Positions 34,071 to 46,674 of a DNA stretch of 64,000 nt are shown piece after piece (position 1 is the stretch's first letter; every line of letters starts with the position of its first letter). Below the pieces are notes generated by a model. It did no database searches. It had not been told where the DNA came from and worked only from the letters and a program-made list of their open reading frames with translations. A program made the translations under genes and the position numbers. This DNA is from Eretmocerus hayati (lineage: Eukaryota > Arthropoda > Insecta > Hymenoptera > Aphelinidae), in NCBI GenBank assembly GCA_029851415.1, contig CM056741.1:85016282-85080281 (forward strand). The letters run 5' to 3'.

Positions 34071-34778
34071 TACCGTATTTACCCGTGTAAAAGACGCACC
34101 AAAAAATCAGTTTTGAGCACTCCAAAACAGGGGTGCGTCTTATCTATGGGTGCGTCTTATCTATAGGTGCTTAATATTTTCTGTGCGGAAAATTTGTTGG
34201 CAGCACTCGTGTATAAGACGCACCAGAAATGTATAGAATACCACCATACTCAGCTGCGTATTCTTGAAAATTGTTCACAATCGTAAACTTGCGTGAGTGT
34301 ACGCGCAGTTGTGTGACTTTGTGTACGTATTTCAATTACATCGAAAACTAAGTGATCGTCATAACAGCATTGCCACATCGCGAATGAATATGATATTTCA
34401 TCAACATTCGATAACATCAGTACACTGTCGAATCTCAGTAGCCCAACAGCTGAGCGAGATTACAAATATGGAGCTCAAAAAGAGAAATCCATATACAAGT
34501 GCTTTCAAACTAAAGGTTGTGCGACAAGCTGAAGCTGTTGGAAATCGAGAGAGTGGACAATAAATGCATTGTGATATATCGAATGAATCTCTGTTGTCCT
34601 TCATTCGCCCGGTTTCATCTGAAATTTTTCACTCCGGGCCCTAGTAAACCGGGGTGCGTCTTATCCATGGGTGCGTCTTATCTACAGGCTCTTATTATTT
34701 TCCGATTTCCCCCCCCCCCCCCAAAAAGTGGGGTGCGTCTTATCTATAGGTGCGTCTTTTACACGGGTAAATACGGTA
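34071..34778 (+). mobile_element. pogo/Tigger-like MITE with TA target duplication
   Basis: The element 34073-34776 is flanked by TA. Its inverted ends read CCGTATTTACCCGTGTAAAA and the complement, followed inward by GACGCACC. Several GGTGCGTCTTATC subterminal boxes occur at both ends (34130, 34148, 34652, 34733). The interior holds the start of a pogo-type transposase, which shows this is an internally deleted copy of an autonomous element. A run of 14 C lies at 34709-34722. Confidence 0.8.
34468..34563 (+). pseudogene. Truncated pogo-type transposase N-terminus (psq-like HTH)
   Basis: Reads MELKKRNPYTSAFKLKVVRQ, then AEAVGNRES, then a stop. The FKLKVV..AE..GNR pattern is the first helix region of the Psq/CENP-B-type DNA-binding domain of pogo-like transposases. 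The rest of the DNA-binding domain and the DDE catalytic domain are deleted. Confidence 0.7.
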
Positions 34779-35761
34779 ATATAGGGATATATATATATAT
34801 ATACATATTGAATAGCCAGAGGACTTCGTCTCAATAGGGCTCTTGGAATTTCGACTAAGCACAAGGTCCCCGCAATGGGCTAATGAGCCTCTATTTATAC
34901 TCATTCCTCTGGCTTCACAGGATATCTATATCGTATGAAGATATTCTAATAGATGAAGGAACGTTCGAAAAACACATATCCCGTAAAGAATCAGGTTTCA
35001 TCCAATGATATTCTTATGATTCTTTTACATCATTGGATTCTGTATCCCAAAATCAATTAAATTCAATGCGCACATCGAACAGAATCGTTTTCATTTGATC
35101 GTAATAAACAAAAAGATAATCCTCTGGAATGTTCTAGAAAAACGTGGCTATTCATCTATGCTCAAAAATCAAAGAAAATTAATCAATATTCTTAGTACTT
35201 TTGCTCATTACTCCAATGTTATCATATGACTTTTCACATAAAAAAGCGAAAAATTTTAAAACTCAATTTTACAAGGATATTACTTACAATATTCACACGG
35301 TGCCCAATTTTGCAAATATTTTCAAATATCGGAGGAAATCTCACGTATATTGAAATTTTTAGAAATCTGACGAGTGCAATAGACCGAAAAAATTTGGAGG
35401 ACACGTTATGGTACGTTTTTTATCGAAAAAATTAGATTGTAAAATAAAATACGAATAGCAAATCAATTGTTTTCAGAAAAAGCTCATATGTACTGGAAAG
35501 CTCAGAAAATAAACTTTATGATGGTATGAAATAGTTTTTCATTTCATCCAGTTTTGTATGAAGAACTGGAATTTTTCAAAATTTCTATGCGTTAGTGCGA
35601 ATATATGAGAGTATTTACATTACGCGTCAGTCAGAAGGCGGAAAAATTGCTACTATACTGACTCGGAGGCGCGCGGAGATTTGAATACTAGATGAAAACT
35701 AATAGATGATTCTATCTTGAGTTATCAGAAATAAAAACCAAAATTTTTGGGGTTATGGCAC
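34779..35761. other. AT-rich intergenic sequence, no gene
   Basis: A short (TA)n run near 34790-34803. Otherwise AT-rich sequence without domains, inverted repeats or tandem structure that I can see. Confidence 0.5.
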
Positions 35762-38115
35762 TCACAAGGTAGACGACAGGCTCCGACGTTGGTGTATCAG
35801 CTGCTCGCTTCATGTGGCCAAGCTCCTCATATCCTTTCACGAAGTTGATGTATGCAGTCTCCAAATGCTTATTGCGTTGACGGGTCTTATCGGATCACAG
35901 CAAGCACGCAACAGCAATGTCCCTCGAATCATGGAAGAGAGGTATTTTATTTTGTAAGAGTGGCAGCCTGACTACAATCCTACCATCAGAACCAAACGTT
36001 TCTGTTGATTTGGAATATTCCTCACAATATTTGTCATCTGGGGATAGGTGCGTCGCGGTGAATTTGGAATTTCCTCAATTTTTCAGAAATCCTGAAGCTC
36101 TTTCGACAACGGGTCATTCACTGAAACGTGAAAATAAGAAACATTACTATTCGAGTTTGGAATGGGTGTGTTACCCGTAAGAATCCAACCAAACGCCGTT
36201 TTTTGAGCAACAATCAAGTGATTTCGAGATTTTCGAAAACCTGGCAAAAGTATTTGCGAATACACATCGGCTGCAAGAACACAATCAACTTTTTGGGGTA
36301 AAGCGAATTCGGGATCTGCAAGTGTCAAGTTTTTGATGTATGAGCATTGACTTACGTCAACATGCTCTGCTGGCAAAACCCTAGTGAGTTCAGACAGTAC
36401 GAGTGCTGAGAATTGCATTTCGAAACTTGTACGTAATTCTGATTTCAGAACAAGTGAAGCTTCTGTTCGCATAGTAAGCCCTGATTCGCCTCCGAGAAAA
36501 CTAACATCTTGTGTAATTTTGTGGAGCGGTAAACCTAAAGCTTTCATAACGCGATCGGCAACAAACGATCGTTCTGCACTTGGATCTATGAGCGCGCGAA
36601 CCTCTATTAATTCTCCTGATGATGATTGCAAGGTGACTCTGGCTGTCGCCAGAAGACACGACTTTCCTACAAGTACCGTGTTCGCTAGGACCGGTGCAGA
36701 CTTATCCGGTGGTTCGGATTCACCCCCTTTTTCCGCGGGTTTTTCCGAATTTTTTGTATACGCGCCTGTGCGCAATCTCGAGTGATGCGCACCTTTGCAG
36801 ACCGAACAACGATACTTCGAATTGCAGTCTTTCAAGAAATGACCTGGTCTCAAACAATTCATGCACAAACGACGTTGTTTTGCATATTCAAAGCGTTTTT
36901 GAGGTGTCCAGGATTCAGACGTTTTGCAAGAATAGAGCGGGTGCTTTTCGTTGCAGGGACAATTTTCACTAGATTTCGACAAGGATCCATTGTTCTTGTT
37001 TTGATTCAAATTTGCAACGTTCACTGACGAGGAGTTCTCAGCTAGTGGGGAAGATTGTGACGACGAACGAGGTTTTTGCACATTCGCATTTTGGTTTGAC
37101 GAGTTCACAACTTCATAAGCGGCTGCCGAATCGAGCGCATTGATGCGATTTCCGATGAATTTCAATAGATCTGTATACGTTGAAAATCCCGGAACCAACA
37201 TTTAGTTCGATTCCCAAGCCTCTCGGGTGCCAAAATCTAACTTGCAGACGATAGCGTGGACGAGAACGCAATCCCACGATTCGACCGGGAGCTTCAAATC
37301 TCGAAAACCTTGAACCGCTCCTCCGGATTTGTTGGAAAGCTCATTCAATTGCGACGAGGATTTTTTAGTTATTGGCTCGAGAGATTGCAACGCGAGCACG
37401 TGACCTGTCATCTTCCAACGAGGATTATCGTAACGCCTACATTATATATCCCAGGCAGGTTAAAAATTAGTACCCTCAGGCTTCGTGCCTTGCAATGTGT
37501 CTGCTGTAACCCCCTGCAACGCAACGAGTAGATATTGTAATTTTAGTGTGTCCGAAAACGATTTTTCCAAGCCCGCTGCCTCAAATCGAGCTTTGATTGA
37601 ATCCCAATCTTCCTGTTCCCCGGAATATGTAGGGAATGGTATTGAAGGCACGGCTTGTGATTAAGAAGCAGATTTCAAAAACCGTTCGAATTGATACGCT
37701 TGCTGCGTTTGTATTTATACAATCTAAAATGCCTTTGTAAAAGGAGAATTACTTTGTTGAACCGCGACGCTTTGATTTTCTTGTGCAGGAGGTGCAGGCA
37801 TCTACGATTGTAACGTGGCGTGATACCGAGCAACGGCATCCTCAACGTCCAAGAAACAGTTTTCCGCAAAATATTCATAATCGGGATCAATTGTTTGTGT
37901 GCGTACGCGAACTCATGACGATTTTGAAACACGACCCAATGATCATTTGAATCTGATAGCTTCTTAGTTACGTACGCTGGTTGCGAGCGAGTTTCTTCGT
38001 TTACCGACTTTTTGGCATTCTCTACGAAATTATAGATGTAGCCTCGATTGCGTATTGAACACTCAATTTTTGTTTTAATTCCCGTTGTTGTAGGCGGTGC
38101 CATAATTTTCAGCAA
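35762..38115 (-). pseudogene. BEL/Pao gag-protease relic running into RT
   Basis: Reading from 38115 down: a gag N-terminus, then FPTYSGEQEDWDSIKARFEA near 37620 and LKLQYLLVALQG near 37545 (DUF1759). KLDFGTREAWESN follows near 37220, with an in-frame stop at 37202. The next 372 codons are open. They include zinc knuckles (CMNCLRPGHFLKDC near 36850, a C-C-H-C knuckle, then CSVCKGAHH) and a protease box ALIDPSAERSF near 36580, where the family has D-S/T-G, so the protease is probably inactive. A DUF1758 tail (FGWILTGN) follows near 36195. Below 36083 a further shift leads to VVRLPLLQ and YEELGHM near 35820, just upstream of where the RT would begin. The relic stops at 35762. Confidence 0.85.
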
Positions 38116-38308
38116 GCGATCGATTCAAAAACAATCAAAAATTGGAGTGAAGTTAACTCACTATAGGCTCAGGAGCCAAAATAGCAGAATAAAAACTAAA
38201 ACTCTTTCTGGGTCGAGTTCCGAAACAGAACAACTATACACTAAGAGGACAACATGAACACTGAGGAGCTAGCCACCGGTGCGTCACGTCCGCACTGGTG
38301 TAGCGAGC
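38116..38308 (-). other. Probable leader/LTR remnant of the BEL element
   Basis: Directly upstream (minus strand) of the gag start. It contains TTTTGGCTCCTGAGCC near 38175, where a tRNA primer-binding site would be expected, preceded by an LTR-like TTTTATTCTGCTA. No second LTR was identified to define the ends. The adjoining CACTA-like element starts near 38309. Confidence 0.35.
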
Positions 38309-38339
38309 CACAAGATCAGCGCGACTCGCGACCCCGAGT

Positions 38340-38545
38340 AGAGAAAGTTTTCGGCTGTACAGCGAACTTTGCGCGGCCTGAATGCGGCAAACGTTCGGCT
38401 ACCGCGCGCGGCATCCATTCGGCTTTCTAACGCTTTGCCGCACGCGGGCCGCGCGTGGCAAATATTCGGCAATCATCTGCCGAACATTTGACACCTCATC
38501 GCCTCGTACTCCTAAAAGTCTTCGGCTAACCGTATTTTTGCCGCT
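38340..38545 (+). repeat. Left subterminal repeat block of the CACTA-like element
   Basis: Repeated TTCGGCT/GCCGAA and TGCCGC/GCGGCA motifs (for example near 38351, 38393, 38418, 38438, 38466 and 38519). A matching inverted block lies at 47300-47460. Such blocks are transposase-binding regions in CACTA elements. Confidence 0.6.
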
Positions 38546-38851
38546 ACCGACGCGTTCTGGTCCAGAGTCATACTGTGTCTGACTGTGTAATCTCCCGTGC
38601 TCCGAAAATCGTCTTACTCATTCTATATTGATTCACAGTAGTTTTTGCATTCTTCATCGATCATTATAATTTCTCAAATGAGAATGATCGTTTTATTGGC
38701 TCAATGATGAAACTGGATTCTTGATTATTTTTGATCAAATGATAAATGAAAAGGCCCGAGCCCGGGATGTGCGATAAAAAGTTGGAGCCACGATTATCAT
38801 GAGTTCCTTCCTTCTGCTCGATAAATAAGCAGAGCAGCGCAAAGCAATAGG

Positions 38852-41130
38852 TTGAGAAACAGCCATTTTCACGCCAAAAGAAGAGTTTTGCAAGAAAGTG
38901 ATGAAGTAAAATGTGCGAAAGAACCAAAGGGCTCCGGTATAAATCATGCAGCAGAAACATCGAGCTCAATACCTCCGCAGGCTAATGTTACTCCAACTCT
39001 ATCCGCGGATACCTCGAGCTCCTCTGCATTTTCGCAGGATGGTTCTGAAATTTTATCTGCGGATGTGTCGAACTCGTCTTCAATCTGCCTCAATCAAGAT
39101 GTGGGAGGAGCAGGGCGAGTACATGGATTATTATCGTATCAGTTGAGTGTTTTGAATTTCACAACCTGTCTCGTTTCCACTATTGAAGCACGTGAGAGAA
39201 AAATCGCCGACACATTATTTCTGCCATTATTTTTGGTGCTCTTCCGCGCGATCGCTGTTTCCACGATGTAAAATCGGTTTAAAAAATTAGCATCTACTCA
39301 AATTGTAGTGGAAAAGAATAACTTATTAGATCCAATGCTTATATACTATCAAAAATAGAGAATTCAATGCACCTTGACCAGTTTTTCAAAACTGCTTCTG
39401 CACAAGAATAGACCATTTTATAGGAGTGGCTGTCCTTTCATACACTTACGTGATACTTTTTGTGCACCATTTTGGAGGAACTCATCAAGATGCGCACAAG
39501 AACCATGATACAGAAAATGAATCGGCTCAATTGGACATAGTTGAAGACATAAGAGAATATGATCGAGAATTTAGCCTACCTTATAAATATGTGGCTGGAT
39601 TATTGAAAACTTTGAAGCCACATCATCCATCTCTGCCACTCTCAACGAAGATGTTGATGGGTGCTCACGTCAACATTCCAATACAAAGTTTTTCATCTAA
39701 CAGAGATGACTCCGAAGCGAAATTTGCTTATTTTGGAATAACGGATACTTTGCTGAAAATAGTTAATCCAATCTTTCATCCCCGTGAAATTCTAAGACTT
39801 CAACTCAGCTTCGACGGCTTGACTCTCTTCAACTCGAGCAGAAGAGAATTTTGGCCTATACTGGGAGAATTATACACCGAAGATAACGATTATAAACCAT
39901 TTGTTGTCGCAATTTGTAGTGGTGTAGGCAAACCCAAATGTGTTTATAAATATTCATGGCAATTTCTTGAAGAAATCAACCGCTAATCATCCCATGGAGT
40001 TCGAATTAACAACGAGGAATTCCGGGTTGAGTTGATGTCTTTCGTGTGCGACACGCTCGCACGAGCATTCATCAAAGGTTGTCAAGGTCATACTGGATTT
40101 CATGGCTGTGAGTGATGTAACATCATTGGCTTCAAAGTTGAAAATACAACCCTTTTTCCCATATTCGGGGCGACGCCAAGGACAGATGCAGATTTCAGAA
40201 ATAAAACAGATCCTGAACACCATCATGTGGTTCCACCATTAGTTCATATCAAGCCTAGAATAGATATGGTATTGCTCTTTATTCTAGATTTCATGCACCG
40301 TGTGTATCTGGGTGTTGTGAAAAAATTGATCATAGACTATTGGACGGTACCTTCTTTGAAAATTCTCAGTAGAGAGAAACTTGCGTTCCTTTGCTTGCGA
40401 CTCACAAATTTGAGTAGTCAAATCCCAAGTGATTTTCAAAGATCAACAAGAAGTTTTCACGATGTCGCACAGTGGAAGGCAACGGAGTTTAGATTTCTTC
40501 TCTTGTATTGTGGAATGTTGGTAATGGAGGACATTCTGCTTGACATTATAAGCACTCCATGCTCTTGAGTGTTGCTTGTCGTATCCTTTCGAGCCGAAAA
40601 TTTCACAAAATTTATTTGTCACAAGCCAGAGAGTACTTGCAGCTGTTTGTGAGAGCCTCAATCAATCCAAATTTATATGGTGCTAAATTTCAGTCATCAA
40701 CAGTCATAATTTGACGCACTTAGCCGATGATGTGGAAAATATGGGCTGCCCAGTGATGGATTACTCAGCTTTCCCTTTCATAAACGCTTTGAAAGAGATC
40801 GAAGACCTGGTAATAAGCCACTTGCTCAAGCTTGTGATAAAATTCACGATTATGTTCAGTGCGGAAAACCTGTAAGAAAACCCGAATTTGAAGTTTTAAG
40901 AGACAAAAAATCACGAGGGCAGATCTCTTACAAAAATGTAAAGTTTCGGGATTGTGACATCTCTCTTGATGGCAATAACAATGTTGTGGCTCTGAGCAAT
41001 GGAGAATTAATGAGGATCAAGTCCATTACGAGCAGTTCGAAAATATATTGAGTCCGTTTTGTCGTCAGCAATACGAAAGTGGATTCTCTTGAAGATAATT
41101 GAAGTATGCAATGCCACTCCTGCATTTGAA
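38852..41130 (+). pseudogene. tnp2-type (CACTA/EnSpm-like) transposase relic
   Basis: Pieces in order: a Ser-rich N-terminal segment (38852-39150), then from 39490 DIREYDREFSLPYKYVAGLL and LSFDGLTLFNSS near 39806. These are followed by FWPILGELYTEDN and PFVVAICSGVGKPK. After a frame shift come FVCDTLARAFIKGCQGHTGF near 40045, HHHVVPPLVHIKPRID near 40220, LDFMHRVYLGVVKKLI near 40285 and WKATEFRFLLLY near 40475. DVENMGCPVMDYSAFPF is near 40735. The order and motifs (FC.DAPA.., ..HNL.HL.DDV, ..SAFPFE) match metazoan CACTA-like transposases. A TGA interrupts the CxxC near 40109, and several shifts follow, so it is inactive. Confidence 0.75.
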
Positions 41131-41680
41131 TTAATTAGAAAATGCAAAATTACCCTTTCAATTCGGGGAGCAATGAACTAACTTGTATTTGTAGTGAGTG
41201 GACGTCAATCACATATCTTGAACATATTGATCATCAAAATAATGACCCTATACTTTTGCAGGTTCTGATAGTGAGCTCCCTGGATTTTTCATGTACATTA
41301 GCTCGTATAGAAGTGTGTATATATGTATATATATGGGACTTAGTTGTGAGAAGCTTCTCATACGTGTTGGATGTGTGTGCGTGTATCCCGCAAACGATAG
41401 CGAATAGCAGACTACAATACCATGTTTACGTTTGGGTTCTGCTTCGATCATCTTTTGACACGGACTGATGCGAATTTAGTGTCATCTATTATTCATCTGC
41501 ATGGTGTCAATCGCTATTATGTGACTCATTAGAGATTATCCCGCGCAAATCGCGGCACCAGTTGCGATCGAACGACGATTGATGAGGTACGTATTGATTT
41601 AGAGAGTTCGTGCTTCGACCCATTTCCGGCATTCTCGTGGTCGGCAGCCCTTTTCAATTCAACTTTTACAGATCAAATAA
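41131..41680. other. Gap between the two genes of the CACTA-like element
   Basis: Contains a last transposase-like trace near 41105-41160, TATG-rich simple sequence near 41320, and a pyrimidine tract with TTTTACAG at about 41670 that could be the first acceptor of the downstream gene. Confidence 0.4.
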
Positions 41681-42901
41681 AATCCGAACTGATTCTGATA
41701 GCGACAAAAATGAAGAAAGGAGGATCTGCAAGAGAAACAAGGGCTATGCAGCATCATCAATTGCAAAAGCATATGGGCGAGACAGGGTCTTCAACACGAC
41801 ACTTCCATTAGCGTTCGTCTCACCCAATGACAAAATTCTTGATGACCTGTGTCATTCTGCAAAATTCCTAATAGGCCTAATGACTATGATTTGCTTTTCT
41901 CGATGGCTAAATTTGGGGGAAGCAAGCCCCCGGCATCATGGCTGGACACACCGGCAACCGTTTATCAGTACTTCAGTAAGTACCTTATAAACATTGCTGA
42001 TCTTTCTTGATGATGATGTCTCATCTATACTTCTTCCGTTGCATGCTTATTAGATTCTCTCATTGCTCCAGTCACCTCATTTATTGAGCAAAACACTACT
42101 TGCAACTTGATGTTGACTCTGCTTGCTGACTAAAACATCCACTGATTTTTTGTCACCAGAAACATATGACACGTCACAAGATTTTCTCAAGAGCCTGGCA
42201 GCTGCTGGGATCATGAATGAAACAATATTTGGCCCCCGGACAGTTCCAAGTCCACTAGACTCTGTGTCTACTATATCAATGAGCGCCCTACCGGTCATCA
42301 GTATCAATGGTGGCACAGCTCAACAAATTTCATTTCCTCCAACGTCTAAGTTATCAAAATTGGCACACTTTGTACAGCCATCCATGCCAGAGACTGATGG
42401 AGCAACACCTGAGCTGCTAACCCTCCATCAGGGTGAAGCCGAGAACTGTGCCAATCCAACTTCAAGTGTCACGGGAAATGAGGAAATGAACTTTTAACCG
42501 TCCATCAGATACAAGGAACAACCTCGACTCCTGTAGATGTCACAAATACTCAGCTTTCAAGCGTTCATCAGCTGCAAGGTACAAGCTCGACTCTCACCAA
42601 AGCAGATATCACAGGTAAGCAATGTCTCTGACAAACACTTGATCTATATACTTGTTATGGTGGCTGCTGTTCAAAGCCAATTGTTTATTCATTTCTGGTT
42701 TATTCATATCATATCATGTTCACTGAAATATTATTCATTGATCACGGCGTCAATGACTTCCAGATTGTCTGGCCTCAGCCATCAACCAAATATCAAATAT
42801 GATCCTAGGTTAGTATCCTCATGCATCCATTTATTTGGTATATATAAGTGTTATCTACTTTGATATTCATGGTGCAAATTTTCAAGGATTTGAGACCCGA
42901 G

Positions 42902-43705
42902 TAATGGAAAATCCCCCCTCTCACTTTATTTTTTCCAAAAGTCTAACTTGGCGAGTATCACCATCCTTTCTCCCCATAACTTCATCTGAGATCAAAGTAT
43001 GAATTTCAATTCTTGAGGGTCATGAGATCAGGGGAAACATGTCAAGTAACTTTTTACCAAAATCTAAACGTCAAACAAATGAAGAGAGATTGCAAAATAT
43101 TGATTTCAATTCTTGAGAGTCATGAGATCAGAAAAAGTATGTCGAGTAATTTTTTTTGCAAAATCTGAATGTGAAATGCATGAAAAATGATTGATCACAT
43201 TACAATCTGATTATCTCTCTGTAAGTTTGAGTCAACTTAAGTTACTCACCATCTCTCTTTAAAATATATTGCAAATAACAGACCAATAAAAAAAACAGAA
43301 GTGAGAAAATTCAATCTAGCATTGATCGTTCCAGTTTGGAAGTCAGTAAAGATGGTGACTAACTCAAGTTGAGTCAAACTTACAGAGAGATAATCAGATT
43401 GTAATGTAATCAATCATTTTTCATGCATTTCACATTCAGATTTTCCAAAAAAAATTACTCGACATACTTTTTCTGAACTCATGACTCTCGAGAATTGAAA
43501 TCAATATTTTGCAATCTCTCTTCATTTGTTTGACGTTTAGATTTTGGTAAAAAGTTACTCGACATGTTTCCCCTGATCTCATGACCCTCAAGAATTGAAA
43601 TTCATACTTTGATCTCAGATGAAGTTATGGGGGGAAAGGATGGTGATACTCGCCAAGTTAGACTTTTGGAAAAAGTAAAGTGGGAGGGGGGAAGATTCCA
43701 GGACT
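42902..43705. mobile_element. Foldback MITE of about 800 bp in an intron of the DUF4806-like gene
   Basis: The left arm (about 42905-43255) and right arm (about 43350-43700) are reverse complements, for example CAAAAGTCTAACTTGGCGAG at 42937 and its complement ending near 43670, with a spacer of about 95 bp. The outer ends CCCCCCTCTCAC and GTGGGAGGGGGG pair. No coding capacity; the target duplication is unclear. Confidence 0.75.
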
Positions 43706-45605
43706 TGGCTATGGCAATGATTGAAAATTCCCAGATTGACAAATATCAGCTGTGAACAGTAACATGTAGAAAAACCAAAAACTTTTATCCATATCTTATT
43801 CTTAAAAATCATCCCCCCCAATGAACAGCAGTGTGCTATGTTCCAAGATCAATATTTTTAAATCCCAAGCAATAGAATCTGGAGCAGTACAACTTTTTGT
43901 TTTTGATAGCAAAACTTGGAATTAGTTCATGAAATTCAACTTGAGTTGATGCAAAGACTCTCAGCTCTACTTTTAATAGTATAAGGTTTTCAATTGATGA
44001 GAAACTTCTGGATTGTGAAAATTCCTTACACGAGTTGGTTCATCCGCTCTCCAAGAAGAGAGGACCCCAACCACCAAAATGACCAACTAATGGGTGACTA
44101 ACAAATGAAACATGGAATTATGACAATACATCTGTTTCTCAACACTATTTGAAAACCAGAAACGAAAAAATTCCAACTATAGTTTCACCTATAGGACATT
44201 GATTATCTGTGACACATTAAAAAGTTCAAGTCCTGCGTGGGAACTCATTTTGAGAATGAAGATTCAATAGTGTTATGTGAGAAGTGCTTTGATGCCGGAC
44301 AAAATGATCCTCAAAGAACATCCAGATGAATGTATGGATCCAGTTTCCTTGTTAATTGACTTCTTCTCCCTACATTTCTCCAAGTTTAATTTACCATTTT
44401 TCTCTAAGAGTGTAAATGTGCTACTCTTTCTCGATAATAATTTCAATGAATAAGATGAACCCTCAACAACTCTTAATTAGACCTATTTAGGAATTGACAT
44501 ATGCCCACTAGCTCTTGATGAAGTCTTTAGCATGAATGTAAGTGGCACGTCAAGACAGCTCAGACCCATATATCAAGAGTAAAAGTGTAGCCAAGACTAA
44601 GATGTACAGTGATATGCAATGAAATTATATAAAATTGATTAGAGCAGCATCAGAGATCACTAATACACATATCACAACAACTGTTCCACAGTCACTAATA
44701 GGACTGACCAGTCCTTCAACATCTCAATGTGAAAGACGATCCCTCTTGTGTTGGACCCGAATAAGTTTTTGGTGAGATATGAAAAATAGCTTGAATGGAT
44801 AATACATTCGGTTGCAATGTAATTCTCTCACTATAGAGTAGATGATGAACTTGAGATACACAATTATTAGCTTCAGAGTTAGGTCTATCTCAAGTATCGG
44901 AGGAAGTAAAAATCAATTCACTGATAAAATGTACATTAATGCTTCATGGCACCCATGCATCATAAACTCTCCAAATATATTTGAAGATTATTCTTGATAC
45001 TTCACCTTGCACTGCACAACAGCAAGAATGGCACACATTTTGGCCATCAGACCATCATTTTTAAGTCACTGCAAACAAGAGAGCATACATCAGATGGCTT
45101 CTTTTTTTACTAGTAGACCAACAATGAGATTGGCATCAATTTGTATTAAAACTTCACTGTATTCGATACACGTGCAGAGAGTGAACACTCATGTGGAAGA
45201 GAACGTGAATGGTGAATATGGTCTGCTAGCTTGCATTCACGCACACAAGGCCGATTGTGTCACACCGACGCAGTGTCGACTTCGAGATGAGTCGAATCTC
45301 GAAAGTGGCTGAAGACGAAAATTCACGATGAATTTCGTCGGGGAGGGTCTCAAATTTGTCGGTCGTGGAACGATGCCATTAGTTCATACATCGACGAAAC
45401 AAAATAGTATTTCGATAGAGAAATGATCAAACTCGCGATTACTGGGGCACATCGTGTGTGATAAGCGCAAGAATCCATAATATTCTATGATCGAGGCAGA
45501 ACGAGAGGTTAAAAAACCCCAACTTGGCGTATATGAAGCTACGGCAGCGCTGCGAGTTTTTCTTCTATATATACTCGCCAGCAAGACGCTACCGCGCCTT
45601 TTGAA
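43706..45605. other. Probable intronic/intergenic sequence inside the CACTA-like element
   Basis: About 1.9 kb of AT-rich sequence without a recognised domain, between the second and third proposed exons of the DUF4806-like gene. A roughly 230-bp GC-richer patch at 45200-45600 on the minus strand (78-codon open frame) may be another small insertion, but no ends were found. Confidence 0.4.
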
Positions 45606-46674
45606 TTGAATTCCCATGACAAAAAACTTACTGGGGTGGAGGGCAAACTATCTGTAATGCAAAAACAAGTCGATGATCTGGTCACTCATATAGGAGATGC
45701 TGACCGACCAGAATCTCTCATTGGCATCACTGGTCTAACCGAAATGTATGAGTTAGATATTCCTTTCAAAAACTTGGAATTCTTCAAAAATTTGAAGAGA
45801 CTCTTGAGGGAGAAAAGTTTGAGGATTTGGTGAGTATTTTGTCATGCGTATATTGTAATCCTCTCTGAACCTTATTGGTTTGAACACAAAGTAACATCAT
45901 CTCAATATTTTTACAGAAAAATTATCTCATGATAAGCGATTCGAAAGATGTGTGTCCTGGAGTTAACTGCTTAAGAATAATGCATTTCTTCTTCACCGAA
46001 GAGGTCGTGATAAACTGCACCCCAAAATAGCAGAGTGGGACTAAATTGATTTTTAAGAATACTAAGTTTTATGCATGCTTGCTCGGTAAGATCATTGTGT
46101 TGGTTAATTATGTCCTTGATAATTGGCATGTAAAAGCTGGCATTCCTGATTGATTCGTATCAATTACTTTACAGAGGCTTTCACATCACTGTATCATCAA
46201 TCTGTGAAGTTCAACATTGACGATGAGAAACTGATTGGGTACATTAAGCCTATCGTTAAAGATGGTAGAGACTGAGGTAAAGGAAGGTTGAATAGGATAA
46301 AGAGCAAATTTGAGAGTGAAGCTGTGAATGCCTGTGAATCACCAACCAGAAAACAGGGAAAGAATGACGAAAATGGAGAGGGTTTAACTAGAAGCCCTCT
46401 AAACATTCCTTGTAAACCTGCCAGCGCTGTAACCTGCAGTGTTGAGCACATGTACATAGTCTGATAATTTGTGAAAAATCTGTACATACTAGCAGATAGA
46501 TTATGATCTTTTATCAAGTTATGTGACAATCTTGAAAGTGCAAATATGATAAACAAATTTGTAAGTGCAACGATGTACTCCATTTTAGTATTGAATTTTA
46601 ATATTTTAGATCATGATACTTTCATTGGAAAAATTACTCGAGTGATTTATATTATTGTTATATGTTACATTCCT

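Larger units (their letters stand above)
41681..46440 (+). pseudogene. Spliced DUF4806-like gene carried by the CACTA-like element, broken
   Basis: Exon-like parts with consistent splicing. About 41890-41980 reads DYDLLFSMAKFGG and SWLDTPATVYQYF and ends at GTAAGT in phase 1. An acceptor TTTTTTGTCACCAG then leads into 42160-42614 (TYDTSQDFLKSLAAAG), a Ser/Thr-rich linker with HQ repeats and one frameshift near 42490, ending at CAG before GTAAGC. A later exon (45606-45830) holds a coiled-coil-like KLSVMQKQVDDLVTHI and DIPFKNLEFF, with a shift into FEETLEGEKFEDL. The following exon near 45917 reads VNCLRIMHFFFTEEVVINCT and GTKLIFKNTKFYACL, the pattern of DUF4806. The final part near 46180 has a stop at 46274. 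The function of DUF4806 is unknown. The gene is inactive here. Confidence 0.5.

Noticed and set aside
32084..34116. Long open frames on both strands in the GC-rich array
   Set aside because: Produced by a 12-bp repeat, which keeps frames open; the peptides are simple Gly/Arg/Cys or Pro/His repeats.
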